Notes: generated by a model not told the origin, from the sequence alone. 64,000 nucleotides of DNA from Candidatus Iainarchaeum sp. (GCA_017609625.1 JAFCDN010000001.1:1-64000), one strand, 5' to 3'; counted from the first letter of the stretch, positions 7,344 through 16,839 are shown. Numbers and translations are program-made.

Positions 7344-8768
7344 ATGTGTGGGATAGTTGGAATAATTTCCAAGCAGGATGTTTTACCGGATGTTTTTGTC
7401 GGAATGCTTTCTTTACAGCATCGAGGACAGGATTCTGCAGGAATTATTTCTTACAACGAAAAAATGAACCTTATTAAAGATGAAGGACTTGTTTCTTCTG
7501 TTTTCACTGAAAAAGAACTGGAAAAACTTAAAGCAAATATTGCAATAGGCCATACAAGATATCCTACTGTTGGCTCTGATTTTACTATTGATGCCCAACC
7601 TTTTATGGTTTCAAAACCTTATGAAATTGGAATAGCACACAATGGAAATTTGGTGAACTACGTTGAATTAAGAAAAGAATTAAACCTAAAAAACAATTGT
7701 GTAGTTTCTTCTTGTGATGTAGAGGTAATTCTTCATGTTTTTGCGCAGGCTCTTCCAGAAGAATTTTCTGTTGAAGCATTATTTGAGGCAGTAAAAAAAG
7801 TTTTTGAAAAAGCAAAAGGAGGTTATTCTGTTTTAATGATAATTAAAGACAAAGGCATGCTTGCTTTTCGTGATCCTCGTGCAATCCGCCCTTTGGTTGT
7901 GGCAGAAAAAACAGTTGATGGAGTAGAATCAATAGCTTTTTCTTCTGAAAGCCTGCCTTTAACCACAACCGGCTTTAAACTAATTGGAAATATTGAAGCA
8001 GGAGAAGCAGTTTTTGTGAATCAAAACCTTGAAATCACTTCAAAAAAATTAGCAAAAGAAAATCCTGCTCATTGCATGTTTGAATGGGTTTATTTTTCTG
8101 CTGCAGAATCAATTTTAGAAAACTTGGAAGTTTATACTGCAAGAATTAATTTAGGAAGAGAACTGGCTGATGCATGGAAAAAAACAGGATTAAAAGCTGA
8201 TGTGGTTGTTCCTGTTCCAGACACAAGCAGAACTGCTGGTTCCAGATTAGCAGAAGAAATAGACTTGCCTTATAGGGAAGGATTAATAAAAAACAGGTAT
8301 ATTGGAAGAACTTTTATTATGGCTTCGCAAGTTAAAAGGGAAAATTCAGTAAGGCTGAAGTTAAACCCTGTAGAAAGCGAAATAAAAGGAAAAAGAATTT
8401 TGTTAGTGGATGACAGCATTGTCCGCGGAACCACTTCAAAAAAAATAGTGAAGTTATTAAAGGACCACGGAGCAGAAAAAGTTTATTTCCTTTCAACCTG
8501 CCCGCCAATAATTTCTCCTTGTTTTTATGGAATTGACATGCCTTCAAAAGCAGAATTAATTGCAGCAAGGCTTTCAGTAGAAGAAATAAGAAAAGAAATC
8601 GGTGCAGATTATTTATTGTATAATTCAGTTGATGCATTAAAAAGAGCTTTAGGAATAAAAGATTTATGTTTGGCCTGTCTTACAGGAAAATATCCTGTTT
8701 CTGTTCCAAAAGAAACAGAATCAGAATTTGAGAAAAAAAGAATTGAAGAAAGAAAAGAACACAAATAA
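7344..8768 (+). CDS. purF: Amidophosphoribosyltransferase
   Basis: PurF makes phosphoribosylamine from PRPP and glutamine, the first committed purine step. It is an N-terminal-nucleophile (Ntn) enzyme, so the start must expose Cys next to Met: I choose ATG 7344 (MCGIVGIIS) over ATG 7332. The glutaminase domain fills the first half; the PRPP loop VDDSIVRGTTS lies at about 353-365. Cysteines near 244, 386 and two in LCLACL near 441 match the four Fe-S ligands of the B. subtilis type, so a structural 4Fe-4S cluster is likely. It overlaps only the discarded upstream extension of purC, and 31 nt separate the two genes. Confidence 0.95.
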   Translation: MCGIVGIISKQDVLPDVFVGMLSLQHRGQDSAGIISYNEKMNLIKDEGLVSSVFTEKELEKLKANIAIGHTRYPTVGSDFTIDAQPFMVSKPYEIGIAHNGNLVNYVELRKELNLKNNCVVSSCDVEVILHVFAQALPEEFSVEALFEAVKKVFEKAKGGYSVLMIIKDKGMLAFRDPRAIRPLVVAEKTVDGVESIAFSSESLPLTTTGFKLIGNIEAGEAVFVNQNLEITSKKLAKENPAHCMFEWVYFSAAESILENLEVYTARINLGRELADAWKKTGLKADVVVPVPDTSRTAGSRLAEEIDLPYREGLIKNRYIGRTFIMASQVKRENSVRLKLNPVESEIKGKRILLVDDSIVRGTTSKKIVKLLKDHGAEKVYFLSTCPPIISPCFYGIDMPSKAELIAARLSVEEIRKEIGADYLLYNSVDALKRALGIKDLCLACLTGKYPVSVPKETESEFEKKRIEERKEHK

Positions 8769-8799
8769 AAGAAAAGAAAAAAACAATAGAGGTTTTGAA

Positions 8800-9765
8800 A
8801 TGGGTTCAGTTAAAGATTTAGAAATAATAAAAAAAGCTTCAAAAGATTCTTTTGGTAAAGGAATTTTTTCTTTCACTGACGACTACAGTGTATTTGATTA
8901 TGGAAAAATGCCTGAAAAAATCCCGTTTAAAGGAGAATCTCTCTGCAGAATGGCTTCATATAATTTTGAAAAAATTGAAGAACTTGGCCTTGCATCACAT
9001 TTTGAAGAGTTTATTGAGCCAAATAAAATGAAAGTTAAATTAGTTCAGGTAATCTATCCAGACAAACAAAAATTAACAGAAAATGATTCAAATTATTTAA
9101 TCCCTTTAGAGGTTGTTTTCCGCAACATGCTTCCAGAAGGTTCTTCTTTGCTTTCCAGATTCAGAAAAGGAGAATCAACATCAGAACAATATGGTTTAGA
9201 AAAAATCCCTGAACCAAACCAATTCTTTGACAAGCCAATTTTAGAGTTTTTTACTAAACTTGAACCAATTGACAGGCTTTTGACTGAATCTGAAGCACTT
9301 GAAATAAGTGCATTAAACCAAAACGAATTAACCCAAATAAATGATTTTGCATTAAAAGTAAATAATTTTTTGAACAAAAAAGCAGAATCATTAAATTTAG
9401 TTCATGCAGACGGAAAAATTGAATTAGCTTTTTCTCCTGAAAGAAAAATTATTTTGGTTGATGTTTTTGGCACTTTAGATGAAAACAGATTTTTGTTCAA
9501 TAACATTCATGTAAGCAAGCAGGTTGCAAGAGATTATTATAATACAACTTCCTGGAAACAGGAATTAACAGATGCAATGAAACAAGGAAAACAAAAAGAA
9601 GAATGGCCTGCCCCGCCAGAACTCCCTGTAAAACTCTTAGAACTCATTTCAGAATTCTACCTCTCAACCGCACAGGAATGGACTGGAGAAAACTTTGCTT
9701 CTGCTCGTCCGCTGGAAAAAGTTGTTTTAGAATATAAAGAGTTAAAAGAGAAAAATAATTGGTAG
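8800..9765 (+). CDS. purC: SAICAR synthetase (archaeal long form)
   Basis: PurC joins aspartate to CAIR with ATP. The block FTDDYSVFDYGKMPEKIPFKG is typical of the family and identifies it clearly. At 321 aa it is longer than the bacterial enzyme (about 240), as in other archaea. The ATG at 8800 has a good Shine-Dalgarno (GAGG) upstream and follows purF by 31 nt, so the two are an operon. An upstream in-frame extension inside purF (from 8728) is lysine-rich and rejected. The stop abuts the stop of a convergent orphan gene with zero spacing. Confidence 0.92.
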   Translation: MGSVKDLEIIKKASKDSFGKGIFSFTDDYSVFDYGKMPEKIPFKGESLCRMASYNFEKIEELGLASHFEEFIEPNKMKVKLVQVIYPDKQKLTENDSNYLIPLEVVFRNMLPEGSSLLSRFRKGESTSEQYGLEKIPEPNQFFDKPILEFFTKLEPIDRLLTESEALEISALNQNELTQINDFALKVNNFLNKKAESLNLVHADGKIELAFSPERKIILVDVFGTLDENRFLFNNIHVSKQVARDYYNTTSWKQELTDAMKQGKQKEEWPAPPELPVKLLELISEFYLSTAQEWTGENFASARPLEKVVLEYKELKEKNNW

Positions 9766-10122
9766 TTATTTTTTATTTTTTTTTTCTTTAGTTTTGCGTT
9801 GTTCTGTTCGTGTTCTAACTCGGCCAGAGCCGTATTTGTGGATTTTTAGTCTTCGGTCTTTAATAAGAAAACCCTCTTTTCCACCAGGTGTTTCGTAAAG
9901 CCCTTCTACTTCTGCAAGATTTCTCTCAGTGCTAAGAGTCCCTTTCTGGCGCCTTCTGATTGCGCGATTCTTTGCAAGACCAAACAAACCAGCCCCAAAA
10001 ACAGGCTTGCGTCGTATACGGCTGGCTAGACTCCGTATTTTTCTAGCTTGGATATCTGGGGGGTGTCTTCTTCTTTCAGCAGGTTTTCCTTTTCTTGTAA
10101 CAGGTCTTTTTGCTGTTGCCAT
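9766..10122 (-). CDS. Small basic orphan protein
   Basis: I do not recognise this 118-aa protein. It is strongly basic, with an Arg-rich first half (ERRRHPP, SRIRRKP, RAIRRRQ) and a Lys-rich C-terminal tail, and no signal peptide or membrane segment. The DNA is visibly less AT-rich than its neighbours and uses CGN arginine codons alongside AGA, unlike the adjacent pur genes. ATG 10122 fits the gene start. It could bind nucleic acid, but nothing proves this. It sits between purC and purE with its stop touching that of purC. Confidence 0.6.
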   Translation of the reverse strand: MATAKRPVTRKGKPAERRRHPPDIQARKIRSLASRIRRKPVFGAGLFGLAKNRAIRRRQKGTLSTERNLAEVEGLYETPGGKEGFLIKDRRLKIHKYGSGRVRTRTEQRKTKEKKNKK

Positions 10123-10165
10123 GTTTTAATAATAAACTTAGATTTATTTAAACATTTGCATTCAG

Positions 10166-10174
10166 TTTATATAT
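10166..10174 (+). promoter_or_regulatory. TATA box for purE
   Basis: TTTATATAT is centred about 24 nt before the purE ATG, the spacing expected for a leaderless archaeal transcript. No Shine-Dalgarno is seen, which agrees. Confidence 0.55.
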
Positions 10175-10193
10175 TACTTAAAAAAGTGGTTGA

Positions 10194-10574
10194 ATGAAAG
10201 TCGCAATTGTAATGGGTTCTGAATCTGATAAAAAGATTGCAGAAAAAGCAGAAAAGGTTTTGAAAGAAAACAAGATTCCTTTTACAACTTTTGTTGCTTC
10301 TGCGCACAGAAACCCTAAAAAAGTAAAAGAAATTGCAGGAAAAGATTTTGATGTGTTTATTGCAATAGCAGGTTTAAGTGCTGCACTTCCAGGAGTAATT
10401 GCTTCTCATACAAAAAAGCCTGTAATTGGCGTTCCAGTTTCCTCTAAATTAGGAGGCTTAGATGCCTTGCTGGCTATTGCACAGATGCCTAAAGGAGTGC
10501 CGGTTGCCTGTGTAGGCATTGACAATGCACAAAACGCTGCTTTTCTTGCAATCCGTATACTAAAATCAAAATGA
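10194..10574 (+). CDS. purE: PurE, phosphoribosylaminoimidazole carboxylase/mutase
   Basis: This 126-aa protein carries the PurE signature: MGSESDKK at the N-terminus, SAHRNPKK near residues 36-43, and the AGLSAALPG turn. PurE forms CAIR, either from N5-CAIR (class I) or directly from AIR and CO2 (class II). No purK lies in the window, so the class is open. It is somewhat shorter than typical bacterial PurE (about 160 aa), ending soon after the last core helix. It is flanked by the orphan gene and guaA in a purine-rich region. Confidence 0.92.
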   Translation: MKVAIVMGSESDKKIAEKAEKVLKENKIPFTTFVASAHRNPKKVKEIAGKDFDVFIAIAGLSAALPGVIASHTKKPVIGVPVSSKLGGLDALLAIAQMPKGVPVACVGIDNAQNAAFLAIRILKSK

Positions 10575-10655
10575 TTTTAATTCCTTTACTCAATAATTAT
10601 TTATGTTGCAAAGAATATTATCTAATTCTATCCTTAATTTTATGGAGGCAGCTAA

Positions 10656-12185
10656 ATGATTGCAGTAATCAACTTTGGAGGCCAGTATTGCCATTTGATT
10701 GCAAGAAAAATACGGGAGCAGGGAGTTAAGGCAGAAATCTTTCCTCATACAATTTCTGCTTCAAAATTAAAGAAATCTTTTCCAGAAGGAGTAGTTCTTT
10801 CAGGAGGCCCTGCAAGTGTTAATGCAGAAAACACCCCAAAAATGGATTTAAAGATTTTAGATTTAGAAATCCCTGTTTTGGGAATCTGTTATGGAATGCA
10901 GTTGATTGCTCAAGGCTTAAACGGAACAGTGGGAAAAGGAAAATCAAAAGAATATGGAAAAAATATTATTTCAGTTAAAGGCAATGACCCTTTGTTTAAA
11001 GGACTAAAAAAAGAGCAGGTATGGCTTTCTCATTTTGATACGGTAAAAAAACTTCCAAAAGATTTTTCTGTTTCTTCTTCAACAAAAACCTGTAAAATTT
11101 GTTCAATGTATTCTTTAAAGAAAAAAATGTTTGGTTTGCAGTTTCATCCTGAAGTGCATCACACTCCAAAAGGAAAAAAAATTCTGGAAAACTTTTTGAA
11201 GATATGCAAAGCAAAAAAGAACTGGAAAATTCCTTCTTTGATAAAATCAATTCAAAAGCAAATCAAGCAAACAATTGGAAAAGAAAAAATAATTATGGGT
11301 GTTTCTGGAGGAGTAGATTCTTTAGTTGCTTCAGCTTTAATTCATAAAACAATCCCAAACCAGTTATTTTGTGTTTTTATTAACAATGGTTTAATGAGAA
11401 AAAACGAAACAAAATACATTCAATCTTTATATAAAAAAATGGGTTTTAAGCATTTTTTTGTTGTTGATGCAGCAGAAGAATTTGTTTTTGCTTTAGAAGG
11501 AGTTTCTGATCCAGAAGAAAAAAGAAAAATTATTGGCCATACTTTTATTCATGTTTTTGAAGAAAAAGCAGCCAAGTTAGAGGAAAAATTCGGTAAAATC
11601 TCTTTTTTAGGACAAGGAACAATTTATCCAGACAGGATTGAATCAGCCGAGCCTTCAGCTGAAGCTTCAAAAATAAAATCTCACCACAATTTAACCCTCC
11701 CAGAACAGATGAACTTAAATTTAATTGAGCCTTTAAGAGACTTTTATAAAGATGAAATAAGAAAAATTGGTTTAAGCCTGAAAATTAAAAAAGAATTTTT
11801 ATTCAGGCATCCTTTCCCTGGCCCTGGTTTGGCTGTTAGAATCTTAGGAGAAGTCTCTGCAGAAAAACTTTCTATTTTAAGAGAAGTTGATTCAATTTTT
11901 ATTGAAGAATTAAAGAAAAACAAGTTTTACGACAAAACTTGGCAGGCTTTTGCAGTTATATTTCCTGTAAAAGCTGTAGGAGTTAAAGGAGATGAAAGAA
12001 GCTATTCTTTTATTGTTGCATTGCGTGCAGTGAATTCTGTTGATGGAATGACTGCAGACTGGACCAGAATTCCAGAACTTTTGCTTGAAAAAATCTCTTC
12101 CCGAATCTTAAACGAAGTTCCTGAAGTCGGCAGGATTTTGTATGACATTTCACAAAAACCTCCTGCAACAATAGAATTTGAGTGA
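10656..12185 (+). CDS. guaA: GMP synthase, fused glutaminase and synthetase
   Basis: GuaA converts XMP to GMP with ATP and glutamine. The class I amidotransferase domain (about 1-185) has Cys78 in GICYGMQ and the His-Glu pair in FHPEV. The ATP pyrophosphatase domain carries the PP-loop SGGVDS near 215, and the C-terminal dimerisation domain ends in PPATIEFE. At 509 aa it is the fused bacterial form; many archaea have separate GuaAa and GuaAb subunits. ATG 10656 has a strong GGAGG 10 nt upstream, so this is a leadered message. Confidence 0.96.
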   Translation: MIAVINFGGQYCHLIARKIREQGVKAEIFPHTISASKLKKSFPEGVVLSGGPASVNAENTPKMDLKILDLEIPVLGICYGMQLIAQGLNGTVGKGKSKEYGKNIISVKGNDPLFKGLKKEQVWLSHFDTVKKLPKDFSVSSSTKTCKICSMYSLKKKMFGLQFHPEVHHTPKGKKILENFLKICKAKKNWKIPSLIKSIQKQIKQTIGKEKIIMGVSGGVDSLVASALIHKTIPNQLFCVFINNGLMRKNETKYIQSLYKKMGFKHFFVVDAAEEFVFALEGVSDPEEKRKIIGHTFIHVFEEKAAKLEEKFGKISFLGQGTIYPDRIESAEPSAEASKIKSHHNLTLPEQMNLNLIEPLRDFYKDEIRKIGLSLKIKKEFLFRHPFPGPGLAVRILGEVSAEKLSILREVDSIFIEELKKNKFYDKTWQAFAVIFPVKAVGVKGDERSYSFIVALRAVNSVDGMTADWTRIPELLLEKISSRILNEVPEVGRILYDISQKPPATIEFE

Positions 12186-12218
12186 ATCTTTAAATACTAA
12201 AAACTGCTTTATTTGTTT

Positions 12219-12543
12219 ATGGTTAAACCAAAAATAACTAGAAGAAATGTTTCAAGATTTCTTAGGGGAAAAAAGTCAAAAGCATTGCCAGGCGGTTTAT
12301 CAAAAAAAATTAGAACCAAATATAAACTTAAAAAAGCAATTAAGTTTTCTAAAAAAAGCAAACAAAAGCCAAAAGAATTGCGTTTGCCTAAATTGATGAA
12401 GAAATTGCGTAATCTCAGTGAGAAAGAAAGAGACTCTGGTTGCAGGAGTTGAAGATGAGCTTAGGGCTCCTAACAATGAATTTGCAAGAATTGAAAGAAT
12501 CATGAACTGGCGCAGAGCTCAACGCTCTAAAAAAAAGAATTAG
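12219..12543 (+). pseudogene. Basic orphan protein with a +1 frameshift
   Basis: From ATG 12219 a lysine-rich frame runs to TGA at 12450-12452. The +1 frame opens just before this and continues with well-formed sequence (LVAGVEDELRAPNNEF, then RIERIMNWRRAQR) to TAG 12541-12543. Joined near 12420-12440 the two give one protein of about 108 aa with no other stop. The cause could be one extra base, a true +1 shift, or a sequencing error. I do not recognise the family; the product is basic like other orphans here. Its 3' end overlaps the convergent lysK stop by four bases. Confidence 0.55.
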
Positions 12544-14165
12544 TTTTTCACGCTTTCTTCCAGTTTTTTTATTACTTTATCTTTTCCTATTGCAATGATT
12601 AATTGCCCTAATTTTGGCCCGAATTTTTTTTCAATTAAAGTCTGATAAAATTCTGTGAATAGTTTTTTTGAAGGAATGTTTTTTGTTTTTCCTATTTCAA
12701 AAATCTTCTGCTGAATTTCTTCAGTCTTGTCTGTTTTCTTTAAAACTTTAATTGCTTCTAAAAAAACTTCTTTCATTTCTTCTGAAACAGAACTTGTTTT
12801 TTCAGAAAAAACTATTCTGCTTTCTTCTGGCGCGTATTTTTCAAGCCACACTTTAGACAATTCAATTCTTTCATTTAATGCGTTTAATTCGTCTTTTGAA
12901 TTTGAATCAATTTTATTTAATTCTTTTAATTTGTTTATTATGGCTTCTTTTTTATAAAATCCGTTTAAAAAAGAACATAAAGCATAGTCTGCCTGCAAGG
13001 GAACAAGTTTTCTGTCTTTGACTTTAACAAATTCTGAATAAGTTTTGTTTTTTAACTGCTCTACGTCATTCCCTGTTTTTTTTTCTGCGTTTTCTATTAC
13101 TCTGTCTAATTCCAGTTCCATTAATGGAACATCTTTCCATTCAAAACTCCTTGTTTTCATCAATCTTTTCATATACAAGTATTTGAGTGTTTCCGGCCGG
13201 CTTACTTTTAGCCAGTCTGCTGGATAAACTACATTGCCTAGTGAAGCACTCATTTTTGTTCCGCCGATAATTAAATGCTCGTAAAATATCGGCTCTGGAT
13301 AAGGAAAATTCAAAACCTTTTCTGTAATTTCTGCATTAACCCAGAAAGCAGAGTTTCTGCTTTCGTATTCTTTTCCTGCTCCTTCTGAACAGACTTTCCA
13401 TCTTTTCCATTGTGCTGCCCATTCACTTTTCCATATAAGTTTTCCGTTTGGTTTCTTTAAATCTGAAATTCCTTTATGCCCGCATCCTTTTGCAGTAAAT
13501 TTTTCGAATTTATAATCCTGGCATTTATAGTGAATTTTTTTTCCTTCAACTTTTGTTATTGTTGTTGTCTGCAGGTTTCCACATTTTTCGCAGATTGGTT
13601 TCCATACGCTCCAGTTTTTTCCTACTTTGCTTTCTTGTGTTTTTTCTATTATTTCTTTTACTTTTTCCCTGTTTTTAACCAGATCAAGAATTTCCTGGTT
13701 AAAGTTTCCTTTTTTGTATTCTTTTCTCATTGAATAAACTTTTGGTTTTATTGAAAGAAATTTTTCAAACACTTCCAGGAATTCTGAAGTAAAATGTTCT
13801 GCATAGCTTTTGTGGCATCCTTTTGGGTCAGGCACATCTGATACAGGAAATCCAATATATTGTTCAAATTCTTTTGGCACGCCGGCAGGAATTTTTCTTA
13901 GCGGATCCATGTCTTCTGTTACATAAATAAAGTCTGCATTAAACCCTGCTTTTTCTAATGCTCTTGCTTGTGCTTCTACTCTGATGATATCTGACAGTCT
14001 TCCAATATGCAGTACGCCTGATAAAGAAGAAGAGCTTTTTACTGTCCAGTTTTTTTCTTCTGGAATTTTTTGTTCTGTAAAGTGAAGTTTTTTTCTTTTA
14101 ATTATTTTTTCTGCTATTTCTTCTGCCCAAAAAACCCATTTAGCCAAATAAACACCTATACACAA
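12540..14165 (-). CDS. lysK: Class I lysyl-tRNA synthetase
   Basis: Class I LysRS, common in archaea, charges tRNA-Lys (two isoacceptor genes lie at 3.2-3.5 kb). The HIGH-type motif is HIGR at residues 53-56 and the KMSKS-type motif is KMSAS at about 302-306. Zinc-type cysteines occur in CEKCGN, CQDY and GCGHKG in the middle. The C-terminal half is helical, as in the class I family. Length 541 aa is usual. The N-terminus (MCIGVYLAKWVFWAEEIAEK) is slightly longer than in relatives, but no better start is seen. Confidence 0.94.
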   Translation of the reverse strand: MCIGVYLAKWVFWAEEIAEKIIKRKKLHFTEQKIPEEKNWTVKSSSSLSGVLHIGRLSDIIRVEAQARALEKAGFNADFIYVTEDMDPLRKIPAGVPKEFEQYIGFPVSDVPDPKGCHKSYAEHFTSEFLEVFEKFLSIKPKVYSMRKEYKKGNFNQEILDLVKNREKVKEIIEKTQESKVGKNWSVWKPICEKCGNLQTTTITKVEGKKIHYKCQDYKFEKFTAKGCGHKGISDLKKPNGKLIWKSEWAAQWKRWKVCSEGAGKEYESRNSAFWVNAEITEKVLNFPYPEPIFYEHLIIGGTKMSASLGNVVYPADWLKVSRPETLKYLYMKRLMKTRSFEWKDVPLMELELDRVIENAEKKTGNDVEQLKNKTYSEFVKVKDRKLVPLQADYALCSFLNGFYKKEAIINKLKELNKIDSNSKDELNALNERIELSKVWLEKYAPEESRIVFSEKTSSVSEEMKEVFLEAIKVLKKTDKTEEIQQKIFEIGKTKNIPSKKLFTEFYQTLIEKKFGPKLGQLIIAIGKDKVIKKLEESVKN

Positions 14166-14202
14166 AACCAGTTGTAAAAGATTATTTTAAGTTATTGAGT
14201 GC

Positions 14203-14946
14203 CTAGGATTCATCATATGCTTCTTCTATTCCATGCACTTTTATTCCTGTTTTTCCTATTGTAACCGGATGCAGATCTTCTGAATGTTTTGTTGCCCTCA
14301 TTTTTCTGATATGAATTGTTCTGTTTGTTCCTCCGCCTCCAATACCTGAATAATGCAATACTACTACTCCGTCTACAACATATTCTTCCACTTCATATCT
14401 TCCGAATTTTGCTGCGCCTTCTTGTATTTCTGAAGTCATTATTGAAGTTACTCCAATCCGCATCAGCATATAGCTTAATTTTAGTATTGCTTTTCTTGTT
14501 TCCTGTTCGTTTTCAAAGTTAAATCCTAATGCAGGAATTGAATCTATAACTGCTCTTTTTGCGCCCATTCTTTTTGTTACCCGCATTATCTCTAGTAAAA
14601 GCTTGTCTAAATCAAATCCTGTCATAGGTAAAGAGAATTCTTCGTCTGATGGCATTCCTATTCTTGCAACGCTTCCGTCTATTATGGTTATTAATTTTTT
14701 TTCTTCTAATTTTCTTAAATCCCAGCCAAACCTGGTTACATCTTCTCTTATCAGTTCTGGCCGTTCGTCTAAAGTAACATAGATTCCTGGTTCATTATAT
14801 TTTACTGCTCCATTGTAAATGTACTGCATTGAAAAAATTGTTTTTCCTGTTCCGCAGGCTCCTGAAACAAGGATTGCTCTTTTTTCTGGAAACCCTCCTT
14901 CCATTAATTCATCCAATCCAGTTATTCCTGTTTTAATTCTTTTCAT
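14203..14946 (-). CDS. KaiC-like RecA-superfamily ATPase, single domain
   Basis: This 247-aa protein has a KaiC fold: Walker A GACGTGKT at 29-36, a Walker B-like RAVIDSIPAL near 133, and the KaiC N-terminal signature TGITGLDELMEGGFP. Such single-domain proteins are common in archaea, where relatives include archaellum or signalling ATPases (FlaH-like, GvpD-like); the exact role is unknown. A second, longer KaiC-like gene at 27442 shares the GLDELxxGG and YNGAVKYNEPGI-type blocks. The two flank the pilus locus, so a role in surface structures or taxis is possible but unproven. Confidence 0.85.
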   Translation of the reverse strand: MKRIKTGITGLDELMEGGFPEKRAILVSGACGTGKTIFSMQYIYNGAVKYNEPGIYVTLDERPELIREDVTRFGWDLRKLEEKKLITIIDGSVARIGMPSDEEFSLPMTGFDLDKLLLEIMRVTKRMGAKRAVIDSIPALGFNFENEQETRKAILKLSYMLMRIGVTSIMTSEIQEGAAKFGRYEVEEYVVDGVVVLHYSGIGGGGTNRTIHIRKMRATKHSEDLHPVTIGKTGIKVHGIEEAYDES

Positions 14947-15012
14947 TTTTATCCCTCTGTTTCTATTATTCTTTTGTTTAATAAAAACTTTTCTTTTTCT
15001 CTTTTTTGGCTT

Positions 15013-16839
15013 TTAACCCCTGTTAACCTCTTTTACTCCGTCTATTTTTCTTATTTTTTCCACAATTTTCCTTATTTTTTCTGGTTTTTTTGTCTGAAGA
15101 ACAAAATTGCATGAAATGTTTTCTTTTTCAACTTTCGCGTCAGTTGAAATAACTTTTCCTTTCATTGAAGCAATTACATCTAGAATCTCTGTTAATAAAT
15201 TAATTCTTTCTTTTGCTTTTATTTTTATTTCTGCGCTTAATTCTCTTTTTCCGATCATTTCCCAGTTTATTGGAATGACTTTTTTTTGGTCTTCTCTTTT
15301 CAAGTTCTTACAATTTTCCATGTGAACAGTTAACTTCCTTTTTGTTGTTTTTATTGCATAAATTTTGTCTCCTGGAATCGGGTTGCAGCACCTTGATATT
15401 TTTATTGATTCAATTATTTTTTTTGATATTTTTTTTGGTTCTTTTTTGGTTTTCTTTTCTTTTTTTATTTTTAAAAACTGCCTTATTCTTGTTTTTGCCT
15501 TGTTTGTTTTCACTATGGTTAGCCACTGGCTTTTTGGAACCTGTTTTTTTGAAGTTATTATTTCAACTACGTCTCCATTATCCAATTCATAATCCAAGGA
15601 AACAATTTTCCCGTTAACTAATGTTTTTTCACAAGTGTTCCCTATGTTTGGATGAATTGCATAAGCAAAATCTAAAGGAGTTGCTCCTGGAACTAGTTCT
15701 ATTATATCTGAATTAGGGGTTAATACAAAAATCTTTTTTTCTTCAAACCTTAATTTCAGTGATTCAAGTATTTTTTTTGATTTACTTTTCCGGCTCCATT
15801 TAATCAGTTGCCTTGCCCAAGTAAGTTCTGAATCAAACTCTTTGTCTTTTTTAATGTCTTTGTACAGCCAGTGTGCAGGGGTTCCTTCTTCTGCTTCTGC
15901 ATGCATTTTCCAGGTTCTTATTTGCGCTTCAAATACTCTTCCATCAGCAGTTTTCAGGTCTGTGTGAATTGACCTGTAATTGTTTTTTTTCGGGGTTGCA
16001 ATATAATCATCAAAAGAATTAAGCAAAGATTCATACATTGCATGCAGTATTCCAAGAATAATATAGCATTCTTTTACTGTATCGCAGATTATTCTTATTG
16101 CAATTAAATCATGCACCCCCTTTAGCTTGCATTTTTTTCTTTTCATTTTTTTGTGTATTCCATAAAGGTTTTTTACTCTCCCGATAACTTTTGCATTTAT
16201 GTTTTCTTTTTTCAGGGTTTTTTTTATTTCATTTTCTATTTTTTTCAAATCATTTTCTCGGTCATTTCTGTTTCTTTTCAGAATGTTTTTCATTTTTTGG
16301 TAGTTTTCCTGCTCTAAAATTTTAAATGAAAGGTCTTCCAGTTCCCAGGCAACTTCTTCCAAACCAATTTTTTGGCTGATCGGAAGGAAAACAGCTTTAA
16401 CTAGTTTTGCCAGTTCTTTGTCGTCTTTTTTTGATCTTCTCATTTTTGCAAGCTTTAATGCAAGAACCATTATTGTTGTCCTGACATCCTGTGTTGTTGC
16501 AAGAATTATTTTGCTTAAAGTTTCTGCATCAAAGTTTTTTTTCTGGTTTTCTATTTTTCTTATTTTCCTTATTGATTCAACCAGATTTTTTGTTTCTTCT
16601 GTAAACTCTTTTTTTATTTCCTCCTGGTTCATTTTTGTTTCAAACAACAGCACTGCAGAAATGCTTGCGTCCTTTAACCCTAAAGAGTTCAAAAGATGAG
16701 CTGTATTAAGCAGGCAGGTAAAATTTTCTTTATTAAGCTCTTTTTCAGAAACCTTAACTGCTTTTTTTATCAATCCTATTTCAAAGCTTTTTTTAAGGCT
16801 TTTCAGAAATTCTTCCTGTGAAACATTTTTGTACTTCAT
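15013..16839 (-). CDS. Long RelA/SpoT homologue, hydrolase domain degenerate
   Basis: This 608-aa protein has the full long-RSH order. The N-terminal hydrolase-like domain (about 40-150) has lost its HD pair (LLHD becomes LLFE) and its RLHNMR block (KLAKMRR). The (p)ppGpp synthetase domain (about 215-330) is well kept: GRVKNLYGIHKKM, HDLIAIRII, SFDDYIATPKKNNYRSIHT and FEAQIRT. TGS follows near 367-430, a CC motif (RCCNPIPGD) near 482, and an ACT domain from about 535. The SFDD turn resembles the EXDD of synthetase-only RelA, not the RXKD of bifunctional Rel. This suggests an alarmone synthase without hydrolase activity. RSH proteins are uncommon in archaea. Confidence 0.93.
   Translation of the reverse strand: MKYKNVSQEEFLKSLKKSFEIGLIKKAVKVSEKELNKENFTCLLNTAHLLNSLGLKDASISAVLLFETKMNQEEIKKEFTEETKNLVESIRKIRKIENQKKNFDAETLSKIILATTQDVRTTIMVLALKLAKMRRSKKDDKELAKLVKAVFLPISQKIGLEEVAWELEDLSFKILEQENYQKMKNILKRNRNDRENDLKKIENEIKKTLKKENINAKVIGRVKNLYGIHKKMKRKKCKLKGVHDLIAIRIICDTVKECYIILGILHAMYESLLNSFDDYIATPKKNNYRSIHTDLKTADGRVFEAQIRTWKMHAEAEEGTPAHWLYKDIKKDKEFDSELTWARQLIKWSRKSKSKKILESLKLRFEEKKIFVLTPNSDIIELVPGATPLDFAYAIHPNIGNTCEKTLVNGKIVSLDYELDNGDVVEIITSKKQVPKSQWLTIVKTNKAKTRIRQFLKIKKEKKTKKEPKKISKKIIESIKISRCCNPIPGDKIYAIKTTKRKLTVHMENCKNLKREDQKKVIPINWEMIGKRELSAEIKIKAKERINLLTEILDVIASMKGKVISTDAKVEKENISCNFVLQTKKPEKIRKIVEKIRKIDGVKEVNRG

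Noticed and set aside
7413-7815. Minus-strand ORFs inside purF and similar shadows elsewhere
   Set aside because: They lie opposite well-supported genes, lack starts with ribosome sites and have compositions explained by the main frame.
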